DNA of 64,000 nucleotides from Turbatrix aceti (Eukaryota > Nematoda > Chromadorea > Rhabditida > Panagrolaimidae), in contig OZ017770.1 of the NCBI GenBank assembly GCA_963969345.1, positions 1,931,246-1,995,245 of the forward strand, read 5' to 3'. The translations under genes were made by a program, and so were the position numbers. The notes beneath the pieces were generated by a model that had not been told where the DNA came from, made no database searches, and was given only the letters and a program-made list of their open reading frames with translations. Shown here piece after piece: positions 53,696 to 64,000 of the stretch. The number at the start of each line of letters is the position of its first letter. The stretch's first letter is position 1.

Positions 53696-55603
53696 ATGTC
53701 ATCGGTCGTCTTTGGGTATTCTCATGTATCGCCAATAACATCCGTGATTTTGTCAACCTTCGATTACATTTCTGGTCCATCGTTGATTACATCTGTCACC
53801 TGCAAATATGAAGACTGTTCCGATGCCTTGCAAATGCTCGAATCGACGAGTTCTGCTGTATGTTACTGTCTTGTTTTTTGGACTGTAAAAAACTGTTTCC
53901 TCTCTTTTTCAGACCGCATCTAATGCAGAAATCAGTTTTGAAGAGATTGACAATTGCTTTGACGACACGATAACTGCAGAAATGGAGCATTCGCCTCCGA
54001 CAACATCCCTCACGAATGACAGCAGCATGTTTCACCTTGCTAACGTCACGATGGATGACTCAGTGGCCGATTCGGGAATAACTAGTCAGTCATCTGCGGT
54101 TGACGAAAACACAAACATGGCAACTTCTATGAATTTGAGTATTCACGACGAGATATCGAAACTTTTAACTGTAATATCCATTTTTCGTGGACGTAAAATT
54201 AACTCTTTAACCTTTTAGGACTCAAATGTCAGTGACGAAGAAATGCCGAGTGGAATTTCACCCCAGCCCAGACCCTGTTCTTCCACTATGGATTTTTCAC
54301 CGGTATTTGCGTCTGTTTTTTCGGACAGTCAACGCTACGATCTAGTCAACAGTCTTACGGGTGATTACTTTGCTGCCCTTGAACAAGAAAATGAGCAGTA
54401 CGTCGTTCGACATGTTTTGGCTGAACAAATTCATTTTAACTACCTTCCATGCGATCCCATTATTCATAAATTTGCTTCAATTCCGGTAAGAAATCTGGCA
54501 TACGGTTCATACATTTTCTGGCTGCATCCTGGTACAAAAAATGAACAACTGCTTGCTTTTTCCGTTGTTTTTGATGACAAAAAGGCGAATTGGTATTGGG
54601 ACTACAAAGAAGTCATTGAACAGTTTGCCAAACGGCTGATTTCTTCCATTTCCGATGAACTTTTGGTAAGTTTTTTTTGTTTTACTTTTAAAATGTACCA
54701 ATAATTTTTTTTTCAGAATTCGAATGAAGCCACAACAAAGTTTCTGGAGGAAGAAACGCGACGGCTTGTGATCATGCTATCTGAAACCCGTTCAATTACT
54801 GATAACTGGCATCACTCGGCAAAGCTCATTTCCACATACGAATCCCCCTCTTGCAATTCAAATTTTCTTCTGCAGGCTATTGCCGGTGTTTTGATGTCTC
54901 AAGGCCATGCTTACATCTACGGCGCGTCAGACTTTGATGAATGCACGAGACTAGTCAAAATTCTGACTCTATTTGTCCCTCATTCAAAGAGAAAATTCTG
55001 TGCTTCGCTGTATGCAAGCCAGATACTGCCTGACCTTTGTCTTCAAATTGTTCCAGAGGTACGTTCGTCACTTGTTTACAATACCGTTCATTTACCACAA
55101 TTCATATACCTGGAAGACAAACAAAACAGCATTTATCAGAGAACTCTTTTTTTCAGAAAGAATTAAAGGCTATGGAAACAGCAGCGAGACAAAGCACCTG
55201 GCCGGTGAGTGTTATCAACATGAAGACTCGTCGCGTTGGATTCTCTGGTCCCTATTGGGAGCACGAGAAGCGGCGTAACGACCCTCATTACAAGACGCTA
55301 CCCTTGGTCAACGTTCACGGACTGCCACCAAAGTATGCGAACTACGTTACAAAATCCACACTGGAAACTCTTCACCTTTTTGTACAGAATCACGCTCGGG
55401 TATACATCAATCTGATCGAAAATCTCAGTTTACCTGACAAAAATGACAAAAGCAAGCCGTACTCAAAGGGCTTCAAGCTTGCAGACGTTTTCAAGACAAT
55501 GAAAATCTCGTCGTTTGAAGAAATGTGCATTGTAATGGCACAGGCGGAACTTGACTTGCCAACCATCACGCAATTTGTTTGTCAGAATGCAACTTTAATT
55601 TGA
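53696..55603 (+). CDS. C9orf72: C9orf72 homologue (ALFA-1), DENN-family protein
   Basis: Five exons (53696-53857, 53913-54170, 54219-54665, 54717-55058, 55157-55603) join to 551 aa; human C9orf72 is 481 aa. The start has VILSTFDYISGPSL, matching the family's F-A-Y-W-D-N-I-L-G-P. A serine/threonine-rich insert in exons 2-3 explains the extra length. The middle LLQAIAGVLMSQGHAYIYG...RLVKILTLFVPHSKRKFC parallels LLNAISSHLQTCGCSVVVG...KIVRTLCLFLTPAERKC. The end has ARVYINLIENL, a basic linker and an alpha-helical finish like the human tail. C9orf72 works with SMCR8 and WDR41 as a GAP-like complex in lysosome and autophagy control. The ATG directly follows a T-rich acceptor (cttttcag), so a leader exon or trans-splicing is likely. 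Confidence 0.88.
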
Positions 55604-55692
55604 AATCTCCATTTTTTATATTCCCAAGATTTTTCATGATCAAAACTAATGCAATTCCCGTTCATGTGCGTGTATAAACTAATTTACTGTTG

Positions 55693-57182
55693 TCAAAATC
55701 CCGTCGGATCGATGATATCAAAACTGTGTCCTTGGCCATGCAATTTTTTCGCTGTCTGTGGCGTATTTCCATTGGATGCGCGATATCGCTTGGCATAGAT
55801 AGCGTCGTTTGTCGGTGACGCGGGGCTCGTGTTGACCGGCAGCGACCAGCGATCAGTGCGTGGTTCTGCGAATTGCACGTTTCTTGCCGAGCCCGCAAAA
55901 CGCAAAGACGTACTAAGCGTTCCGCTTCGAATGTTTTGCAGTCGAACTTGGCATGGAAGCAATAACAATTGTTGAAAGGCAATGCGATATTTCCTCGAAT
56001 ATGCTGTGTAAATTATTGGATTGATAGCGCTTGAGAGTAGAGAGAGCCATTGGAAGGCAGGCCGCAGAACAGAAGATGCAATACCGAAAAACCATGTGTC
56101 TTTTGCCGGGGTAAGTAATAGATAACAATACAGCGCTGCAAAATTGGCATAAATCATTAAACAAAAAGTGGTTAATTTTTAATTCCCCTTTTTAGAATAT
56201 GTCTAAGAAAAAATAGGAAACTGTGCAAGATAAATCAAATTTTACCATATAAAGGCGTCCAGCACAGCATGAAATTGACAATTACTGTCAGCATCATTTT
56301 TGCGACTCTTAACTTGACTCGCTCGTCTCGTATCTAAAAATTATTAAATATGTCAATAAGAATTGGCCTAAACATGAGGATATATATACGTACCCTAGCA
56401 TCGACAGCTAAACTTCGATGACGTACAACGGTTCGAAATATCAGCCCATAGCAAACAATTATAACGACACATGGAAGAGCAAATGCTACAAGTACGTTGA
56501 CAAGTAGAAAATGCAAAAATTCATTTTCGGTATTTGATACACATAGTTTTACGATATATGTTTTGTTGGGTGGCATCAAGTCATATTCAACCTAAAAAAA
56601 TTCGACACATGCACATGATATTTTTTCTGAACTGTCAAACCTGTTCGTAGTAAAGTAAATTCGGAGAAGCGAGGCTGGCACTTATTACCCAAATAGATGC
56701 GGTTGCATAGGCAGGAAAAGCTGATGTGTATTTATCGTATTTGAGCGTAAAACAGATAGCCATAAAGCGATCTATTGTAACCGCTACCAGGGTGTAGACT
56801 GATGCACAGGATATCGTTGAATTTAAAAATGTGGATAACTTGCATCCGATATTTCCCATCGGCCATTCTGAAAAACAATACACGTCAGGATTGCGTGGTA
56901 CTTAAAATTTTTTTGGTGTTTATTTTATTCGGTATTACCAGTAAGTGTGTTGTTCATGAGAGTTGTCGGCAAGCAAAACAACATGATGCATACGTCGGCA
57001 AGAGCTAACGAACAAATTAAATGGTCCGCTGCAGTTCTTAAGGACGGATGAAGTTTAATTGACAGCAGGATAAACATGTTACCAAAGAAGCCGATAACAA
57101 ATATTGAAGCATAGGCCACTGTATAGACGATCAACAATTCCAAAGGCAGTCTTACGAACCCGAGTTCTTCGTGTTCATCCAT
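55693..57182 (-). CDS. Rhodopsin-family G protein-coupled receptor, peptide type
   Basis: Five exons (57182-56939, 56867-56641, 56591-56394, 56333-56246, 56135-55693) join to 399 aa with seven membrane helices. Landmarks are GFFGNMFILL (TM1 asparagine), CSLALADVC (TM2), an IGCKLS cysteine before TM3, TIDRFMAIC (DRF in place of DRY), CWTPLY (TM6 CWxP) and SSAINPIIYTAYS (NPxxY). The C-terminal tail has QLLLLPC, then a serine/arginine-rich region. These features fit a neuropeptide or other peptide receptor; the ligand cannot be told. It converges with the C9orf72 homologue, the stops being about 90 bp apart. Confidence 0.92.
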
Positions 57183-58400
57183 CCCTGTGGTATCACGAAA
57201 AAAACCCGGTCAAAAATTACGGTAGCAGTAATAATCTAATCGAAACGCCGGATACAACTGAAATTAAAGTAAGAAAAAACTTTTAAAGCTACACGGAAGT
57301 AGAAAAAATGTAACACGAGTTTCAAAACACAACTAGTGATCGTAATTTTCTTTTTATACACTTGTTTGTTTTCATTTATGAATTAAGCACAAATTCAAAA
57401 AAAATTAATCTCGGAAAAACATTGCGTCAAAATAAAAAACCGTAACGTCCAATTTTACATATTTACTCTCGTTCTTTCGTTTGTTTCAAACGTGGGTTTT
57501 TGATATTCATTTAAAAAAAATGTCTAAAAAATGGGTATCAGATATGACGAATTGCATTAGACACGCAAAAGAACTGACAAAGAAGAATAGTATTTATTTT
57601 TTTACTCTAATGCGATATCAAATAAGGCATTGATTTAACCAATTTGACACTTTTTATACCAAAAGTAGCACAATTATGAGTATGTTTGAGCTAAATTGTC
57701 ACTGTTGTAAATCAAATTTGGAACCGACGGATGGAATGGCTTTTTTCTGACAAGAAGAAGAGAGAAAAAAAAGATGATACGCTCGTGCATATGCAAATAC
57801 TAACCATAATAAACCAGAACGTGATAGCAGCTAACTCGTCGTATTCCTTCAAGGATAGATTTGCTTAACACTGACGTGTATATACTCGACGTCTTACATA
57901 GGTACTCTACTACTATGAGGAAGACAGTATTGAGCCTTCGCTTCTCCCCTGGGAACGAGACAGCCTTACTACACAGAAAAAAGTGTACTCAAAAGAAATA
58001 TTCTTTTTTTTTTGGCATTCTATTTGTATATGTAACCGCGGTTTTTGAGACCACCCAGTGGACATTGTTTCTGTGTCTTTCCCAGGATAAAATAGTTGTA
58101 GTTAATGAACGCAAACTTACTAACGAGCGATTTTCGTAGCGCTCTATATTTTAGAAAGTCACTCAAAGGCAAACAAAAGAAGGCGACGGCATCTGGTTGT
58201 AAGCGGTAAATTTATTGTTTAAACAGAAACGTCAAGACAATAAAAAGGGTGTCTGGTAAGTTTAAGAGAAAAACAAATAATGATTTAAAAAAAACAATGG
58301 AATGCTTGAAATAGGGCATGGAAGAAAGATGGGATAAAAGGCCAAAGTAACAATTAGATCCGTTTGCGCATGATATTGAGACAAAAAAAGGATTAGATGG
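57183..58400. other. Intergenic
   Basis: About 1.2 kb of AT-rich sequence between two minus-strand genes, holding the GPCR promoter and the PAN-ZP 3' region. No other feature is recognised. Confidence 0.4.
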
Positions 58401-60841
58401 CTACAACGAATGGTTCTTGGCGTTGGCATTGATCGACGAACATCCCCAAATGATGATCAGAGCACTGAGAATGAGGCACACCATGGACATGCTTACGACG
58501 ACGGAGACAAACCATACTTCAGACATGCAGAGCATATCGACGGCAAGCTCATTCAACTGAACGTCGTACGTGTCACGCGTGGCATTAGCAGCGGACATCT
58601 CAACTTCTTCCTCTTCGCCTTCGGCCAAAACACGGATGATAGCCGAAAGAGTCTCGGCAGTTTGTTGTTCAGCTCCAGGCAGGATTTCACGCTTTCTGCG
58701 ACCATGGGACACGAAGAGCTCATTTGTTCCTGAGTCGAGGCAGTTGCTCTACAAAATAACACTGATTTGCACGGGGCATTTAAACTTAAAAGAATTACCG
58801 GAGGACAGCCATTGGGCCCGGCGCAGAACATAATCGTGCACTGAATTTGGATGTCGTATGAGCCATCGAGGCGGAACGCTTTCATGTCAGACTTGAGGCG
58901 GTTCTTGTCAAAGTCTTGTTCGACAGGTCCCACAAGAGCAGGGTAGCGAGGGCAGCCATTGTCAATGATGGTGAAGGGCAGCGTGTCGCCTTCACCACCG
59001 ACGCGAGTGGCGGTGCACTCTGTGATCATCATGTTGTGGGGGCCAGCTTGGTCGCTGGTGACGACAAGCTGAATCTGGTCACCGATGGCAGCCTTGCCAA
59101 GAGGCTGATCGCTGGCATCAAGGAAGCCAAGGGTGGCGGTGATCGGAGGAGGAGTTCCGACGTCAAGGACCTGAGTGTTGGTTTCACCGGCGTCAAAGAT
59201 GGTGGTAACAACGACGCTGCCTTCCTGGGCCATGCCTTCGTAGGAGACGTCGCAGGAGACACGGTAGAAACGATCCCATTCAGTCGTAACCTGGTGGGGC
59301 AGGACACCGTCGAGTGAGACAACGACGAGGGCTTCGAGCTTTCCGTCACGGATAACGGTACCGCAGTTAGGAGAGATTGTTGGGGGAGGGAAAGTAATGG
59401 AAATCTGCTTTGCGTTTTCGACAACCTGAGAGCAGGTGCTGAACTTTTCGGCCGCGTAGATGGCTCCAGTGTATGGTTCCTTGGTGTTGACAATGAAGCG
59501 GATGCCTTCGTTCGTGCACAGCGCCATGCCGCCAAACTGAGACTCTAAAAATAAACTCATTTGAAAGTGTGTAAATTCGAGTAAACAAGGAACAAAGTCG
59601 TAAATATTTGATTAAACGCAAAAAATGAAGAAACCTACCGCAATTAAATTCATAGAAATCGTAAGAGGGGTTGCTCTTGACGTTGGCGTCAGCGCGGCCC
59701 ACAGAATAAATGTAGCAAGTCATCTGCGTACGATCGTAGTTGATAGACTTGCAGTTGAGGTTCTGGAAGCAGAGCGAGATGCAATCAGAAACAGTGAGGC
59801 CTTGAGCAGAAGCAACGGGAGTTCCTTCGATGGAAGAGCCGATGAATCGCTCGAAAGCAGCTTGTTGACGGCATGTTGATGAGCTAAGGTCGGCGGCGAC
59901 GCAGATAGGTTCGTAGTAGTCCTTGTGCTCGACAGCGCCTTGCTGATCGGCGCGCGAGAAGGTATCTTCGTCTGAGACGATGCAGTTCTTGTCCTGAGGC
60001 GAGAATTCGACAGAGCGGCAGAAGGTGTTAAGCGAGTCAAGGCACTTTTGCAGACAATACGATTCCTGGGCTTCGACGGACTGAGTGTGGTCGTAGTAGT
60101 GGATCTCGAACTTGCTGGTCTTGACGAAGACGAGGTTGCCACCGGATTGACCGCAGCGGTTTTGACCTAGAAAATCGTCACTTGCTCTAGATCAAGTGAT
60201 CGCACAAAAAACTTACGGGTCAGGCAGTTGTTATCGTAATAGTCAACAGGCTGGTCAGACATGCGCATGTGGTTGGGCTTGGAGCGACGGTCTTCAGTTG
60301 AGAGCTCGCAGAGATAGCTGTCGTAGTTGTAGTTGACCGAGCGACACACAAATTCGGTTTCCTTGAGACAGGTGCTGAGGCATTCTTCGCGGCTGCCGAC
60401 TTGGACGCTCTTCTTGACGAAACCTTCGAGAGCCGTCTTGCGCATGCGTTCGAAGGAGAACGAACGGTAGGTGCAGGCTTCATGGGACGAGACACCAGGC
60501 AGACAGGTCTTCTCGTAGTAGAAGTTGTTAGCCGACGGATTGGGGTTCAGGTCAGCGGTACCAGCTGGGCTGGCAGCATCATCGAAGAAGTAGCACGTTT
60601 CACGACCGTCAAAGTTGAATGACGCACAGACGCGTTGGGCACCTGTGGTGGGCTCGATGTTATTGCGGCAGTACTGAGCACACGTCAGATCGTGGCCGGC
60701 AGTCGAGACAACGACAGGGGTACCGTCCAGACGGGCTCGAGAAATTCGAACAAAAGCAGCTGTTTCGTGGTTGCCGCACTCGAATACCGCGTGAACAGAT
60801 GCCGCTGCTACAAGCAGGAGAAATGCTTGGTGCACGGCCAT
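58401..60841 (-). CDS. PAN-ZP apical matrix protein, NOAH-like
   Basis: Five exons, of which the first four junctions are 60841-60217, 60166-59639, 59544-58799 and 58748-58401 (these sum to 748 aa in four exons). A signal peptide precedes cysteine-rich PAN/apple modules: CAQYCRNNI...CASFNFDGRETC, ECLSTCLKE...CRSVNYNYDSYLC, SYCLQKCLDS...CRSVEFSPQDKNC and DCISLCFQNLNCKSINYDRTQMTC. A ZP domain follows (MALCTNEGIRFIV, DRFYRVSCDVSYEG, ITECTATRVGG, IQCTIMFCAG). Then come a basic cleavage site (GRRKREI), a membrane helix (VVVSMSMVCLILSALIIIW) and a short tail. NOAH/NompA-type proteins polymerise into the transient apical matrix that shapes cuticle and anchors sense organs; release by furin-like cleavage is known for the family. 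Codon usage is more GC-rich than in neighbours, suggesting high expression. Confidence 0.92.
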
Positions 60842-63800
60842 GGCACCTAAAAAGTGAAGATAAATGAAAGGAATCTACGGGGAGAGTCGCGTGTGATCAA
60901 TAGAGAACGGGTTACGACAAGAGATACTCGCGAGAGACATATCTTAGATCCCGATCGGGTCAGACGAGAGCCTAAGCACAGTCGGCAGCCAAGGCCGTCA
61001 AGCGAAACGACTGTATGACACAGCACAATTGGCTTGGGTGATGTACTATGGCTGATGGCTTCAGCATGCCCCACTGCAGCACACCCTTGACCTGGAGTCA
61101 GTAGCCGCCCAGTGTGCGCGGTAGAGAGGGGCAGTAGGACGGACGACTGCAAGGTGATCCTCGCCTGCGGGCGACAGACGACGAAAAAACCCATTCCTAA
61201 CGATGCATGCGTACCGTTGACAAGACCACCACCTTGCACCAAACGCTAAAAGAAACAAGGTCAAATGCCTGACTGCGTGCATCAGGCATTTGATCCTTAA
61301 GGAGCTATGCAATTTTTGTGCTCATTTTTTACGCTCATTCTTTTCTAATCTTTGGTTGTAATACAATGGAAATTATTTTGGAGCATAAAATGCTGACCTT
61401 TATCATTATAATTAACTTAAACACGTCAAGAGATAGGCCAATATAGCGTTTGTTTGACGCCAATGCACTTTAAAAAGAACTTTCCATCTGGCATTAAAAA
61501 AAAGTTATAGCAAATACAATTACGGTAGCAAAGGCAGACAGCGTTGTACCAGGGTAAAAATGTATTTGCATCGGTTACGTGGTAACCTAGCCGTCGGTGG
61601 GGCGTCTCTGACACTGTGTACAAATCTACTAGGGCAGCTGCTTTTTAGAATGATAAGATTTTTTTCTTACCAGACAAAATACATTACATTTGTCTAATTC
61701 ATACCCATACTCAATAAGTCGACTATAGCTTACCCTAAAGTAAAAATATTTCAAGCGTACCAATTTTACTTAATATTTTAACCAGAAAGCGACTACACGC
61801 AGTAGCAGGATATCACGCAGACACCTTTCCCCGAGATAAACCAATACCAACGTTCTCTTCTATCAACTGACCGGTAAGTCATAAATATCTTACTTTTTGT
61901 CGTCCGTAACAGAGGCTATTTGAATGAATAACGCGCGAAAACGCCTACCGTGATTACAGCAAAATTTTTTTCTATCCAAAAAATAGTTATCGCGTTATCC
62001 ATTTTTACAAACGCCACGGACAATGTGAAAAGCGATGTGCTACACCGAAACATAGGCCGTAGCGCTAGCGGATGATCGTTTCTTAGAGGGTGGTGAAGAA
62101 AACTCGGTCGCTGCGGCACTTACGGTTACAATTAGGTCATGACCTTGATTCAAATTCCTCGACGGCCGCGTCTCCTTCCGTTATGTGTCGCATTGATCCT
62201 ATCAAAGAAAAAAAATGTACTTTTTTTGTGGCCAATTTCGTCCGAAATCCTTTTCTCTCAGCTGTGTAAAAAAGTTGAAAACACCATGGGTTGTAATTTT
62301 CAATACTGTATTTAATTTTGTGTCTATTAATTGTAAAAATCACGCAACAAAATGTGTTAATTGAGGTTGAAGAGAGAGGAGGAAAAGATGGAAGTTTCTG
62401 TTTCGCTTGCATACATACAATTGCATGAATTTATTTAGTCATTCAAGTAATTGAGGTTAAATGAATGACTTTTTTTGCAAACATCAGATGCTCAAATGCT
62501 GCTCGCGGTTGAAGTTGTGTTATAGTAGCAGTGAGTCGTCGGTTACGTATGCCTGACTTGTGAGATAGCCACCTTGTAAGAAGAGTGACGTAGGAGTCGT
62601 CGTCTTCTCCGTATCCCTGTGTGATCCGGAAACAAACTCATGTCGAGTCATCGTTACGGCATCTCCCTTCCGTCTTCATTCCTGATCGGTCATTCATGTA
62701 TTTTTCGCTTTTTTACGCACAACAAGATTAACGGGAAGGGGATACAACTCTTCCGAAAAGTTGGTCATTCTTGACGTCATGACGTCGAGTAAAAATAATT
62801 GAATTTGCATTATGATAATCTTACGGACAACTGGCACTGTTCGTTTTAAACAGAATTTAATGCATTTTGACTTACCGAAATGAGAAAGTGCACGTTATCA
62901 GCCCCTGCTGGTCTAATTGGTTTCCAAAAAACAAAAAAATGCACAATGAAAAGCAAATCCCATATGACATGGCAAAAGTCAATGTTGATTGAGACCTGTG
63001 CGAAGTAAAGGGTGGCACCGGGCTTACATTGGCCTGCCCCCTCTGTTTTTTTGCTTCAGCCAAATTCGTTACTGAGCGTTTCTGTGGCTCGGTCTGTTAA
63101 CAGAAAATTATTTGATGCCGTTTTTTTCAAGTCTGTCACTGCAGACAGCGCAAGAAAAAAAGTTGCGTTCATTTTCTTCGCCTACTCATTTTGTCAAGTC
63201 GTAGTAGTGAGTACAATGTTTCATTTAGAGTGCAAAAAAATGTATCCAACGAAGCCATCCAGTGAGCAGTAGCTTTAGCCTTCTTGGTTGGTATTTGTAA
63301 ATTATTTACTGTTGTGGAGTATCCCGCTTCACTCATCTCTTCGCTTTCCATTCAAACCATGCCTTTTTACGTCGCAGCAAAATTTTTTAGTTTGTTTACA
63401 GAAAAAAATCTAAAAAAGAACCTATGGATTTTTGCCCACGACTTTGCGGCATTGCAGAAGCAGTGATGCGCAGGCCTGCTCAAGAGCTCTGCGGGGGCTA
63501 AGTATAGCGTCAGGCAGGACCCGCAATAGATGGATGTGGTTAAGAAGTAATGTTAAAAAAGAGAGATGTTCTATCTCGTTCGACCGAGCTCGGTTAGTTC
63601 ATTTATGCAAAAACTTGGACGTAGGAGACACGCACGAGCTCCCAAGGACGGCATCGCTCTGTCTTCTCCCAATTTATCCTATTCCATCAACGGGTTTGTT
63701 CCTCTCGTCTTCCCCCTGGGTTTATAAATAGTTTTATGAGTTGTACTATATCGCGTTCCAAATCATCGAAAATCGTGCGCCGCATATATGTGTGCCAAGT

Positions 63801-64000
63801 ATTTAGATTGTATTCGCTCACGCAGGGTTGTCAGCATTACTGCCACAACCGCCACACCCTACGTCAATTAATGATTACAATTTTACATGCGTAAAAGTTA
63901 TTACACAAAAGTCAACTGAGTAGCCATATTTTTTCTGTTAGCGTATAAAAATCAAAATCATATTAGAAAATTCAAAGCGGTGTCTATATATTGTAACAAA
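60842..64000. other. Gene-free right end
   Basis: About 3.2 kb. The first 400 bp are the expected promoter of the PAN-ZP gene and are GC-richer (60880-61250). Further on the sequence is AT-rich with short frames only. A TATA-like tttataaatag occurs near 63720. I find no tRNA, conserved RNA or repeat. The stretch 63460-63720 is again GC-richer and could hold an unrecognised exon or RNA. Confidence 0.4.

Overview
The window reads as a compact animal genome, most likely a nematode. Genes on both strands are split by very short introns, mostly 44-50 nt, with GT-AG (occasionally GC-AG) ends and T-rich acceptors. The families point to Ecdysozoa and best to Nematoda: an EB-module secreted protein, a PAN-ZP apical matrix protein, a mesh-like NIDO/AMOP/VWD/sushi protein, a DUOX maturation factor, an acetylcholine-gated-chloride-type Cys-loop channel, a C9orf72 (ALFA-1) homologue and a MAPK15 orthologue. 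The species cannot be named from the sequence. All listed multi-exon models were spliced by hand; in each the exon lengths sum to a multiple of three and the reading frame is continuous.

Layout. 1-1378: a near-identical tandem repeat at the left edge, then nothing clear. 1379-9139: an actin-related protein, two tandem Mn-type cation diffusion facilitators, a saposin-like secreted protein, a dynein light chain and a GPI-anchored Ly6 protein; the last two share a convergent 3' end that was tandemly duplicated and left pseudo-fragments. 9140-13758: long AT-rich stretch without a recognisable gene. 13759-15281: two small lysine-rich genes. 15282-17913: inverted-repeat elements, including a 616-bp foldback. 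17914-22674: a cytochrome P450, an EB-module protein, a Cys-rich secreted protein and an unknown 4-exon gene. 22744-25651: a Cys-loop channel with a 16-nt microexon. 28115-35042: PFAS (purine synthesis) and DUOXA. 36101-37648: a young, internally deleted LTR retrotransposon with a perfect 5-bp target duplication. 38192-46385: mesh-like protein and MAPK15. 48229-52163: calcipressin, a PAPS transporter (SLC35B3 type) and a lineage-specific protein ending in a BC-box-like motif. 53133-53542: a C-rich hAT-type MITE with an 8-bp target duplication, sitting about 150 bp upstream of the C9orf72 homologue (53696-55603). 55693-60841: a peptide-type GPCR and a PAN-ZP protein. 60842-64000: no gene seen.

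Most genes are independent housekeeping or surface functions rather than an operon. Several concern apical surfaces and secretion: DUOXA, mesh-like, PAN-ZP, Ly6, EB-module, and the PAPS transporter that feeds Golgi sulphation. The most notable non-genic features are the mobile and foldback elements, and the repeated use of GC-AG introns.
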